Source: Streptomyces sp. SDr-06 (GTDB lineage Bacteria; Actinomycetota; Actinomycetes; Streptomycetales; Streptomycetaceae). Taken from it: a DNA stretch of 64,000 bases. The stretch lies in contig NZ_QOLA01000020.1 of NCBI RefSeq assembly GCF_003324565.1, positions 97,011 through 161,010 of the forward strand. The letters run 5' to 3'. The notes below the pieces were generated by a model. The model was not told the origin of the DNA. It worked only from the letters and a program-made list of their open reading frames with translations, and ran no database searches. A program made the position numbers and the translations under genes. Shown in pieces: positions 18,905 to 26,493 of this stretch. Within the stretch, counting starts at the first letter, position 1. Every line of letters starts with the position of its first letter.

Positions 18905-19081
18905 GTCAACTTGTGCGCGGCGAGCGCTCGTTGACGGCCGTCACGGTCAGCATGGCCCGCGCGGAATCGGTCCGGGCGAATGCACCGGCTTGGTGGACGA
19001 GCCGGCCTGCGAGGGTGCGGTGGTGCCGAAACCATCAGAGCGAGAGCCGCTCCGCCCGCCACCTCGGTACTGTGACGTCGC

Positions 19082-19972
19082 ATGACCGACACCGAGATCA
19101 CCGCAGACCTGGTTCGCGACCTCCTGCGGGAGCAACATCCAGATCTGGCGGGGCTGAGCATTCGCGAGGTGGCGGGCGGCTGGGGCAATCAGATGTGGCG
19201 TCTCGGGGACGAGTTGGCCGTGCGCGTGCAGCGCATGGATCCCACTCCGGAGCTCCAGCTCAAGGAACGACGATGGCTGCCGGTGCTGGCTCCGCGCCTG
19301 CCGCTCCCCGTGCCGACTCCGGTGCGGTGCGGTGAACCGTCGCACCGTTTCCCCAAGCACTGGACCGTGATGACGTGGGTTCCCGGCGAACCGCTGGATC
19401 ACGGCTCGATCACCCGCGGCGCCCACGCGGCCGACGCGCTGGCGGGCTTCCTGCGGGCACTCCACGTGGAGGCGCCTGCCGAGGCACCGATCGGCGTGGA
19501 CTTCGGCGCGCACCCGAAGAACTGCACCGAAGGCTTCGAGAACTTCTTCCAGATCGTTGCGGCCGACGACATCGCGGCAGACACCCGGGCCGTCTGGGAC
19601 GACGCCGTCGCGTCCCCGGAGTGGGATGGCCCGCCGATGTGGGTGCACGGCGACCTTCATCCCGCGAACGTCGTCGTCTCGGACGGAACGTTCTCGGGCA
19701 TCGTGGACTTCGGCGCCTTGTTCGCGGGCGATCCGGCGTGGGATCTCGCCGCCGCGTGGCTGCTGCTGCCCGCGGGCATGGCCGAGAGGTTCTTCGACCG
19801 GTACGCGCGTGCGGATGAGGCGACGATCCGGCGGGCCCGCGGGCTGGCCGCGCTGAAGTGCCTTTTCCTGATGTGCATGGGGCAGGCCGGAGACCGGGGC
19901 CTTCCCGGCGGCAAGCCGAACTGGGGGCCGGTGGGCCGTGCGGCGCTTGAGCGGGTCCTGAAGGGCTTGTGA
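19082..19972 (+). CDS. Aminoglycoside phosphotransferase family kinase
   Basis: A 296-aa protein with the APH/choline kinase fold. It shows the N-lobe strand AVRVQRMD, hinge MTWVPGEPLD, Brenner catalytic loop VHGDLHPANVVV (HGDxxxxN) and the DFG-equivalent IVDFGALFAGDPAWDLA. Family members phosphorylate aminoglycosides, macrolides or small metabolites. Solitary position and a lack of resistance-specific motifs make the substrate undecidable. ATG 19082 follows a short intergenic region. Confidence 0.88.
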   Translation: MTDTEITADLVRDLLREQHPDLAGLSIREVAGGWGNQMWRLGDELAVRVQRMDPTPELQLKERRWLPVLAPRLPLPVPTPVRCGEPSHRFPKHWTVMTWVPGEPLDHGSITRGAHAADALAGFLRALHVEAPAEAPIGVDFGAHPKNCTEGFENFFQIVAADDIAADTRAVWDDAVASPEWDGPPMWVHGDLHPANVVVSDGTFSGIVDFGALFAGDPAWDLAAAWLLLPAGMAERFFDRYARADEATIRRARGLAALKCLFLMCMGQAGDRGLPGGKPNWGPVGRAALERVLKGL

Positions 19973-20096
19973 TGCGGGGTGGTGCTGGGGCCCGCGGCGA
20001 TGGAGCACGAGGCTTTCTTCATCCGCGGATCCGCTGTCATCTGCACATCCGATGCCTCACGAACCACCGGATGTGCTGCCGCACGACAGCGGCCGA

Positions 20097-20696
20097 CTAC
20101 GGCGTGCCCTTCCGCTCAGCGGCGGTGAAACCGCGAAGTGACCACAGCCCGTACAGGGCCAGCAGCGGCTTGACGATCAGCCACTCGCCAGGACGGTAGT
20201 CGTCTGCGCGCACGAGCCTCTTGGCGAGATCAGGACGCTGCCGTCGCAAGTAGGCGCGCGCCTTGAGGGCATGAGCGGGCTGGGAGACGATCTTGATGCG
20301 GTCGACGTCTTCGAGCAGTGGGATCACGTTCGTGATGTTCTCCCATGTCGTCGTGCTCTTGTCTTCGAGCAGCACGGAGCCGTCGAACCCGAGGACCGAT
20401 TGTGCGTAGTCGGCCATCAGCTCGGCTTCCGCGACACCACCGCCCGGGGCACCGCCGCTGAAGATCACGTGCGTCTCACGCGCGCGGTCCGCGTCGACGG
20501 AGCGGATTCCGGCGCGGACCCTCCAGCGGTTGATGAAGTTCGCTGTCGCCTGCGGGTTTCGATAGCCCAGCACGACCACGGCCTCGGACTCACCTCCGCC
20601 TTCTCCGGTCAGGGCCCGAGACCAGCGCCAGTTCAACCACTCACCCCAGGCCAAGGTCGCGGCGCCGGCGATCGTCAGTCCTGTCCGTCGTCGCAT
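20097..20696 (-). CDS. YdcF family (DUF218) membrane-anchored protein
   Basis: A 199-aa protein with a short N-terminal hydrophobic segment (LTIAGAATLAWGEWLNW) followed by a DUF218 domain. Features are the AVVVLGYRN strand, the FSGGAPGGGVAEAELM loop, the ST-TTWENI motif (TTWENITN) and IKIVSQPAHALKARAYL. Related SanA/ElyC proteins act in cell-envelope maintenance. It is convergent with the kinase gene. The start is ATG 20696. Confidence 0.85.
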   Translation of the reverse strand: MRRRTGLTIAGAATLAWGEWLNWRWSRALTGEGGGESEAVVVLGYRNPQATANFINRWRVRAGIRSVDADRARETHVIFSGGAPGGGVAEAELMADYAQSVLGFDGSVLLEDKSTTTWENITNVIPLLEDVDRIKIVSQPAHALKARAYLRRQRPDLAKRLVRADDYRPGEWLIVKPLLALYGLWSLRGFTAAERKGTP

Positions 20697-20919
20697 GCGG
20701 CGACTCTAGGACACCGCGACATCGGCCCGGCAACTGCAACTTGGGACCCGAGGTTCAGTCACCCGTCGGCGGTGGGGCCTTCGTCGCCCGGACCAGGTAT
20801 TCGGGTTCGAGTACGAACACGGGGATCGCACCCCGCCTCGGCCCGCTGCGGCGGTTCGGGCGGCGCCCCGGCACCGTGGCGGCGGGACGCCCTGGTGAGC
20901 CGCCGCCACGGTCCCGGAT

Positions 20920-21705
20920 CTAACGGGCGAGGAAGGGGACCAGTACCGCGCTGAGTTCGGCGGGCGCGTCCAGGGCGATGAGGTGAGCAGCGGTGGCGAA
21001 CTCGACCAGGGTGGCATCGGGGATCTCGGAGGCGTAGCGCCGCCCGATGTCCTGGAAGTCGGTGACGTCGAGCTTGCCGATACCGACCAGCGCAGGGACG
21101 GAGATGGTGGCGAGGTCGCCGGTCGAGGCGCCCTGGGAGTGCTCTGCCACGAGGTCCTGGTTCACCAGTGATGTCCGTATCGGGCCGCGGAGCCGGTCGG
21201 CCAGTCCGTCGGCGACGTCCTCCCAACGCCGTGCCGGCCCGCGCAGCCACATGTCCAGGTTGATGTCGAGGGCGGCGTCCAGGCCGCCCGTGGCCAGGGC
21301 CGCCGTTTCCGCCTCGTCGTACGCGACCATCTCCGCCGACCAGTCGTATCCCCGCCATGGCGGGGCGAACAGCGCCAGGGAATCCACTCGGTCCGGGTGG
21401 GCGAGAGCGAAGTCCAGGGCCACCCGGCCGCCCCAGGAGGCGCCGACGAGCCGGACCTGCGCGTGGCCGAGGTGGTCCAGCAGACGGCGCAGGTCGTCGG
21501 TCTCGCTGAACGGGCCGGTCGGCGGTGCTGATTCGCCGAAGCCGCGCAGGTCGTAGCGGATGACGGTGTGCCGTTCCGCCAGCTCGGGCACGATCGCGTC
21601 CCACATGCGGTGGTCGGCGATGCCGGCATGCACGAGGACGACGGGCGGTCCGTCTCCGGTGACGACGTAGGAAAGGTGGCCGAGGTCATCGGCGAGGGTG
21701 ATCAT
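20920..21705 (-). CDS. Alpha/beta hydrolase
   Basis: A 261-aa alpha/beta-hydrolase fold enzyme. It has the oxyanion segment VLVHAGIADHRMWD, YDLRGFGES, nucleophile elbow GASWGG (Ser), an Asp after the late strand (VGIGKLDV) and His in ATAAHLIALDAP. ATG 21705 begins at the first homologous strand; the frame extends upstream with no homology. Substrate unknown. Confidence 0.87.
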   Translation of the reverse strand: MITLADDLGHLSYVVTGDGPPVVLVHAGIADHRMWDAIVPELAERHTVIRYDLRGFGESAPPTGPFSETDDLRRLLDHLGHAQVRLVGASWGGRVALDFALAHPDRVDSLALFAPPWRGYDWSAEMVAYDEAETAALATGGLDAALDINLDMWLRGPARRWEDVADGLADRLRGPIRTSLVNQDLVAEHSQGASTGDLATISVPALVGIGKLDVTDFQDIGRRYASEIPDATLVEFATAAHLIALDAPAELSAVLVPFLAR

Positions 21706-21831
21706 CCGCAGATGGCCGCAGAACAACGGTGCAGGGGCTACCCAAGAGGTTTCGCCGCCCCTGCCGTCCGACCCCCGCGGCTTCATGCGGTCGGTGTACC
21801 TGCCGGGGTGCGGTCCTGTGGGTTGGTGGCG

Positions 21832-22374
21832 CTATGCGGAACCGGTGGTGCTGGTCGGCGGAGCCTGCTGATAGAGCGTTACCAGCACGCCGTGCACGGG
21901 CTGGTCCTCTGTCTCTTCCTCTGCCTCGTCGACCAGCTTGGTGAGGGTCTCGCCGAGTTCTCTCGCCTTCGCCGGGCTGAGGCGCAGGTGGCGCAGTGTC
22001 AGGTGGGGTTCGGCGGGAGCACGGTCGAGCTCCTGGGCGACCGCGGCGAGCATCGCGGCGGTGCCTGCCGCTTGGGGTTCGGCGACGACCATCTGTCGAG
22101 CCGTGCGCTGGTAGTACTGCTCGGTGCCTCCACGGACCTGGCGGGTCTCGGCGATGTGGACAAGACCGGCTTCGCGCAGCACTTTGAGGTGATGGGCCAC
22201 GTTGCCCTTCTTCGCGTCGAGTTGCGCCGCGAGCCGGCTGATGGTGGCCGGCCGCTGGCCCAGGGCGAAGAGCAACCGCTGACGCAACGGGTGGGCGAGC
22301 GCCGCGAACTGCTGAGGTGCACTGATCTCCAGGACGTCCTCAGGAGGTGGCGGGCAGGAAGGCTCATCTCGCAT
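21832..22374 (-). CDS. ArsR-type winged-helix regulator
   Basis: A 180-aa protein. The N-terminal winged helix spans about 20-100 (LAHPLRQRLLFALGQRPATISRLA, then KKGNVAHHLKVLREAGLVHI and ETRQVRGGTEQYYQ) with a helical C-terminal extension of about 80 residues. No metal-binding Cys cluster is seen. It is divergent from the S41 peptidase gene with only 57 bp between start codons, and an inverted repeat fills that gap. It is likely to autoregulate and control the peptidase. Confidence 0.83.
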   Translation of the reverse strand: MRDEPSCPPPPEDVLEISAPQQFAALAHPLRQRLLFALGQRPATISRLAAQLDAKKGNVAHHLKVLREAGLVHIAETRQVRGGTEQYYQRTARQMVVAEPQAAGTAAMLAAVAQELDRAPAEPHLTLRHLRLSPAKARELGETLTKLVDEAEEETEDQPVHGVLVTLYQQAPPTSTTGSA

Positions 22375-22378
22375 GGTG

Positions 22379-22404
22379 AAAGTGTCTAAAGTCTTTGACG
22401 CTTT
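22379..22404. promoter_or_regulatory. Candidate ArsR-type operator
   Basis: AAAGTGTC (22379-22386) and GACGCTTT (22397-22404) pair at 7 of 8 positions around a TAAAGTCTTT centre. The site lies between the divergent starts at 22374 and 22432 and its A/T-rich character stands out from the surrounding GC. Confidence 0.45.
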
Positions 22405-22431
22405 GGCAAGGGCGGTGCTCTACTTCCCGCC

Positions 22432-23337
22432 ATGACAACTCTGACGAACCTTCGGCCTGCCTCGGTCATCGACGAGACGGCCCGGCTGCTGACCGAGCAC
22501 TACGTTTTCCCCGAGACGGCCGAGCAGCTCGCCGGCCTGCTGAAGGGGCGCCTCGCCGAGGGCGTCTACGACGTCGACGGTGCCGAGGAACTCGCCCGAC
22601 TGGTCACCGCGGACCTTCAGTCCGTCAATGGCGACCGACACCTGAGGCTGAAGCACCACGCCGACCCGGTGCCCTCGAAGAAGGGAGCGGCCACCTTGGA
22701 CTCGATGCGGCGGGAATTCGATGCCTCGCTGGGCGGTGCGCCCCGGGTGCGCTTGCTCGAAGGAGGGGTCGCCGCGGTGGAGCTGGCGCCGATGCTGTTT
22801 CCGCTGGAGTGGGCCGCGGAACCGCTGACCGCCGCGCTCACCCTGGCCTCACGCGCCCGGGCGCTGATCGTGGACCTCCGCTCCAACCGCGGCGGCGACC
22901 CGGACACGGTGGCGTTCGTCTGCAGCTACCTGCTGGACGAGCGCACCCACCTCAACACCATGTACTGGCGCGACGGCGAGCGCAGCGAGCAGTCCTGGAG
23001 CCTGCCGCACGTTCCTGGCGCGCGCTTCGGCGGCAGCAAGCCGCTGTATGTCTTGTCCAGCGACACCACCTTCTCGGCCGCTGAGGAGCTCGCGTACGAC
23101 CTCCAACAGCTCGGCCGGGCCACAGTCGTGGGCGAGCGCACCCGGGGCGGCGCACATCCGTGCCAGGGCTGGACCGTGCACCCACATCTGGAGGCCACCA
23201 TCCCCGTCGGCCGTGCCATCAACCCCGTCTCGGGTACGAACTGGGAGGGCACCGGCGTGCAACCGGACGTCCCCTGCGCCGCTGCTGAGTCCCTGGACCA
23301 GGCGCTCGCGCTGGCCCTCGCCCAACTGGGCGGCTGA
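22432..23337 (+). CDS. S41 family peptidase (IRBP/tail-specific protease-like)
   Basis: A 301-aa protein with the N-terminal helical cap seen in interphotoreceptor retinoid-binding-protein-like S41 members (ARLLTEHYVFPETAEQLA). A crotonase-like peptidase core follows, with LIVDLRSNRGGDPDTV and the nucleophile region VLSSDTTFSAAEELAYDLQ; Ser in TFSAAEE is the expected nucleophile. No signal peptide, so probably cytoplasmic. Divergent from an ArsR-type regulator. Confidence 0.87.
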   Translation: MTTLTNLRPASVIDETARLLTEHYVFPETAEQLAGLLKGRLAEGVYDVDGAEELARLVTADLQSVNGDRHLRLKHHADPVPSKKGAATLDSMRREFDASLGGAPRVRLLEGGVAAVELAPMLFPLEWAAEPLTAALTLASRARALIVDLRSNRGGDPDTVAFVCSYLLDERTHLNTMYWRDGERSEQSWSLPHVPGARFGGSKPLYVLSSDTTFSAAEELAYDLQQLGRATVVGERTRGGAHPCQGWTVHPHLEATIPVGRAINPVSGTNWEGTGVQPDVPCAAAESLDQALALALAQLGG

Positions 23338-23415
23338 CCCGGTCCACGCATACCCGACAGCGGCGGTGCGGAAAAAGTCGGGTGCTCAAGGCCGGTGCCG
23401 TCGCACGATGAGGGC

Positions 23416-24204
23416 ATGGATGACACGAATTTGGTATCCCGCTTCCTCCGCGACGTCTTCGTGAAGCTGGAGGGCGCCGTCGCCCCGCGTGTCGCAGCGG
23501 ACTGCGCGCAGCTGCTGTGGCGTGAGACAGGCTGCGACCAGGACGATCCAGCGACGTGGACGCGGCCCGTGCACTGGGTGGCCGGCATGGCCCAGGGGCC
23601 GTTCGCCGCCGCGCCCAACTCTCCCTTGCTGCACCACGCCTACGATCTGCTCGTCGGCGCCGGTCGTTGGGAGCCCCGCTACTCGCTGGGCTCGTTCCCC
23701 CTGCGCTTCCCGCACACGGAGGAGCCGGACGACGCGGGCTGGCACATCGAGGGCAGCTATCTGCCGGAGGGCGAGAGCTGGTACTTCACCAATCTGCGTT
23801 CCCGGGACCGTGCACTGCTCATGCTGTTCCTGTTCAGCGAGGTCGGTGAAGCGGATGCGCCGACCCGGATCCGGGTCGGTTCCCACCTCGATGTGCCGAA
23901 GGTGCTGGAGAAGTACGGAGAGGACGGGGCGAGCGGGCTGGCGCTCGCGCCCGACCTGGTGGCCGCGTCCGACCACCGCCCCCTGGCCCTCGCCACCGGC
24001 TCGCCGGGCGATGTCTTCCTGTGCCATCCGTTCCTGGTGCACGCGGCGCAACCGCACCATGGGGTGCGACCGCGTTTCATGGCCCAGCCACCGCTGATGC
24101 CGGCCGCGCCGTACGAACTGGAGCGGGCCGACGGCGCGTACTCACCCGTGGAGATCGCGATCCGCCGGGGTCTGGGACAGGACACACCCGGTCACCACTG
24201 GTAG
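23416..24204 (+). CDS. Phytanoyl-CoA dioxygenase (PhyH) family protein
   Basis: A 262-aa predicted Fe(II)/2-oxoglutarate oxygenase. The first metal motif reads WHIEGSY, an HxE where the family normally has HxD. The distal His lies in PFLVHAAQPHHG and the 2-oxoglutarate-binding Arg in GVRPRFMAQP. Start at ATG 23416. The 3' end overlaps the convergent reductase gene by 13 bp. Substrate unknown; members hydroxylate natural products or lipids. Confidence 0.8.
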   Translation: MDDTNLVSRFLRDVFVKLEGAVAPRVAADCAQLLWRETGCDQDDPATWTRPVHWVAGMAQGPFAAAPNSPLLHHAYDLLVGAGRWEPRYSLGSFPLRFPHTEEPDDAGWHIEGSYLPEGESWYFTNLRSRDRALLMLFLFSEVGEADAPTRIRVGSHLDVPKVLEKYGEDGASGLALAPDLVAASDHRPLALATGSPGDVFLCHPFLVHAAQPHHGVRPRFMAQPPLMPAAPYELERADGAYSPVEIAIRRGLGQDTPGHHW

Positions 24205-24758
24205 GTGAGGTAGGCCAGGCTGTCACCCACGGTGCGGTTGCCGACGAGGCGCAGGGCCTTGGGGGCGCCGGTCGGGTCGAAGAGGCGGTCGCCCGCGCCC
24301 ATGACGAGCGGGAACACGGCCAGCCGCAGTTCGTCGACGAGGTCGTGCTCGATCAGCGTGTGCACGAGCTGGGAGCTGGCGTAGACGCGGATCTCGCCCT
24401 TGACCGTGTGCTTCAGGCGCGCAGCCTTCTGCACGATGTCACCGTCCAAGATGGTCGAGTTCTTCCAGCCGGGATCTGAGAGCGTGGTGGAGGCGACGTA
24501 TTTGGGCAGGCCGTTCATGCGGTCCGCGAGCCGGCCGGTGCGTGACGGGTACCGCCCGGCGAAGAATTCGTAGCTGCGCCGTCCCAGCAGCAGGGCCTGC
24601 GCGCCCAACGCGTCGTCCAGGATGAGCCTGTTCCAGGCTTCGCGGTCGGTCGGAGTGATCCCGGCACGCCAGTCATGGCGGCTGAAGCCCTCCTCGCCGG
24701 TCGGGTCCTGAAGGACTCCGTCGAGCGAAACGTTCTCGAAGACGACGATCGTGCCCAT
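24192..24758 (-). CDS. Dihydrofolate reductase family protein (RibD C-terminal domain)
   Basis: A 188-aa NADPH-binding protein. It shows the N-terminal VFENVSLDGVLQDP strand, ALLLGRRSYEFFAGRYP, YVASTTLSD and LRLAVFPLVMGAGDRLF, all typical of the RibD-C/YyaP group of stand-alone reductases. AGGAGCACCGAG precedes ATG 24758. It is divergent from the sigma factor at 24911 across 152 bp, a recurring pairing in actinomycetes that suggests sigma-dependent expression. Confidence 0.88.
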   Translation of the reverse strand: MGTIVVFENVSLDGVLQDPTGEEGFSRHDWRAGITPTDREAWNRLILDDALGAQALLLGRRSYEFFAGRYPSRTGRLADRMNGLPKYVASTTLSDPGWKNSTILDGDIVQKAARLKHTVKGEIRVYASSQLVHTLIEHDLVDELRLAVFPLVMGAGDRLFDPTGAPKALRLVGNRTVGDSLAYLTYQW

Positions 24759-24910
24759 CTCGGTGCTCCTGTGTTCGGATGGTCTGGCTGTCACTGGTAC
24801 GGACACCGCGCCATCGGCGGAACTGGGCGCACGGCGGCCGCCCAGTTCGGCGGTCGGCCGGTGTCCATACCCGAGAAAGTGCAGGGGGTGAGGGAGAGGT
24901 GGGCACGAGG

Positions 24911-25918
24911 ATGGCGAGCGGCGACCTGATGTCGAAGGCCCGGGCCGGCGACGGTGACGCGTTCCGCGCACTGGTCGAGCCGTACCGCGCGGAGTTGCGG
25001 GTGCACTGCTATCGGATGCTCGGATCGTTGCAGGACGCCGAGGACGTCCTTCAGGACACCCTGCTGGCCGCCTGGCAGGGCATCGAGGGATTCGAGCAAC
25101 GCGCCTCGATGCGGACCTGGTTGTACCGGATCGCCACGAATCGGTGCCTCAACGCGCGGCGCTCGGCTAGCCGGCGCCAGGCCAGGGAGTGGAGCGTGCC
25201 CCATGTCGAGCCGCCCGAGCCGACGCGGCTCGGCGACGTCGTTTGGCTGCAGCCGTATCCCGACTCCCTGCTCGAGGCCGTCACCGAGTCGCCGCTCGGG
25301 CCGGAAGCCCGCTACGAGCAGACCGAGTCGGTCTCCCTGGCCTTCGTCACCGGTCTACAGGCGCTGCCGCCTCGCCAGCTCGCCGTTCTCGTCCTGCGTG
25401 ACGTCCTCGGATTCCACGCCCGCGAGGTGGCCATCATGCTCGACTCGACCGTCGACTCGGTCAACAGCGCCCTCAAACGAGCCCGCGCCGCCCTGCGACG
25501 CCGCCCGCCGCACGCGGCGGACGGCCAACCGCCCGCACGCGGCTCGGCCCCGGAGAACGCGATCGTGGCGAAGTTCGTCCACGCGTGGGAGTCCGCCGAT
25601 GTCGACGCGCTGGTGGATCTTCTGACCGACGACGTCTTCGTCGCGATGCCGCCGGTGCCCTTCGAGTACGAGGGCAAGGACCTCGTCGCCCGCTTCTGTG
25701 CGGCCATCTTCCGCGCTGACCGGAGGTTCGACCTGGTCCCGACGCGTGCCAACGGGCAGCCGGCGTTCGGAGCGTATCTGCGTGCCGGTGACGGCATCAG
25801 CCACGGGACCGGCCTGTACGTGCTCACACTCTCCGGCGACCGCGTCAGCGCCATGATCCGGTTCGAGAACGACGTGCTGCCCTGGTTCGGGCTCCCGCGC
25901 TCACTCCCGAGCCGATAG
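24911..25918 (+). CDS. ECF-type sigma-70 factor with SnoaL-like C-terminal domain
   Basis: A 335-aa sigma factor. Region 2 (residues ~10-80) has YRAELRVHCYRMLGSLQDAEDVLQD and region 4 (~150-200) has LPPRQLAVLVLRDVLGFHAREVA. A C-terminal NTF2/SnoaL-like domain (~220-335) probably replaces a separate anti-sigma factor. This architecture matches the TIGR02960/SigG-SigJ type group. ATG 24911 is preferred over upstream in-frame codons because region 2 begins directly after it. It is divergent from the reductase gene. Confidence 0.87.
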   Translation: MASGDLMSKARAGDGDAFRALVEPYRAELRVHCYRMLGSLQDAEDVLQDTLLAAWQGIEGFEQRASMRTWLYRIATNRCLNARRSASRRQAREWSVPHVEPPEPTRLGDVVWLQPYPDSLLEAVTESPLGPEARYEQTESVSLAFVTGLQALPPRQLAVLVLRDVLGFHAREVAIMLDSTVDSVNSALKRARAALRRRPPHAADGQPPARGSAPENAIVAKFVHAWESADVDALVDLLTDDVFVAMPPVPFEYEGKDLVARFCAAIFRADRRFDLVPTRANGQPAFGAYLRAGDGISHGTGLYVLTLSGDRVSAMIRFENDVLPWFGLPRSLPSR

Positions 25919-25948
25919 CCCCGGTCAGCGAATCACTTGCCGTGCCGC

Positions 25949-26377
25949 TCAGTCGATGCAGAACTCGTTGCCCTCGATATCCAGCATCGGGATGCAGGAA
26001 TCGGTGCCGTCATACAGGGTTTGCACGTGGACCGCGCCGAGGGGGATCAGCCGTGCGCACTCGGCCTCGAGCGCGGCGAGGCGCTCTTCACCCACAAGCC
26101 CGGTGCCGACCCGCACGTCGAGGTGCACCCGGTTCTTTGCGGCCTTCCCTTCCGGTACGTGCTGGAAGTACAGCCGCGGGCCGACACCTGAGGGATCCTC
26201 ACAGGCGAACCATGCGTCCCGCTCCTCAGGTGTCCGCGATGCCTTGAAGTCGTCCCACGTCGCAAACCCCTTCGGTGGCGCCGGCACGACGTACCCCAAC
26301 ACCTCGCACCAGAAACGAGCGAGGCGCTCGGGTTCCGCGCAGTCGAAGGTGACCTGGAACTTCTTGATCGACGTCAT
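25949..26377 (-). CDS. VOC family (glyoxalase-like) protein
   Basis: A 142-aa single glyoxalase-like module. FDCAEPERLARFWCEVLGY at the N-terminus, RLYFQHVPEGK, NRVHLDVRVG and the C-terminal LDIEGNEFCI strand match the Glyoxalase_6-like actinomycete group. Function ranges from resistance to lyase; none can be assigned. It is convergent with the sigma factor gene. Confidence 0.88.
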   Translation of the reverse strand: MTSIKKFQVTFDCAEPERLARFWCEVLGYVVPAPPKGFATWDDFKASRTPEERDAWFACEDPSGVGPRLYFQHVPEGKAAKNRVHLDVRVGTGLVGEERLAALEAECARLIPLGAVHVQTLYDGTDSCIPMLDIEGNEFCID

Positions 26378-26493
26378 AGGTCCACCCTAGGGGCGGTGCC
26401 GCTCACCGAGAATCGGATTTTCCCGCCGAGGCGGTCGCCGGCCTTTTCGACCACGAGCGCCTCGTACGGACACCGTGGCGATCATGCGCGACG

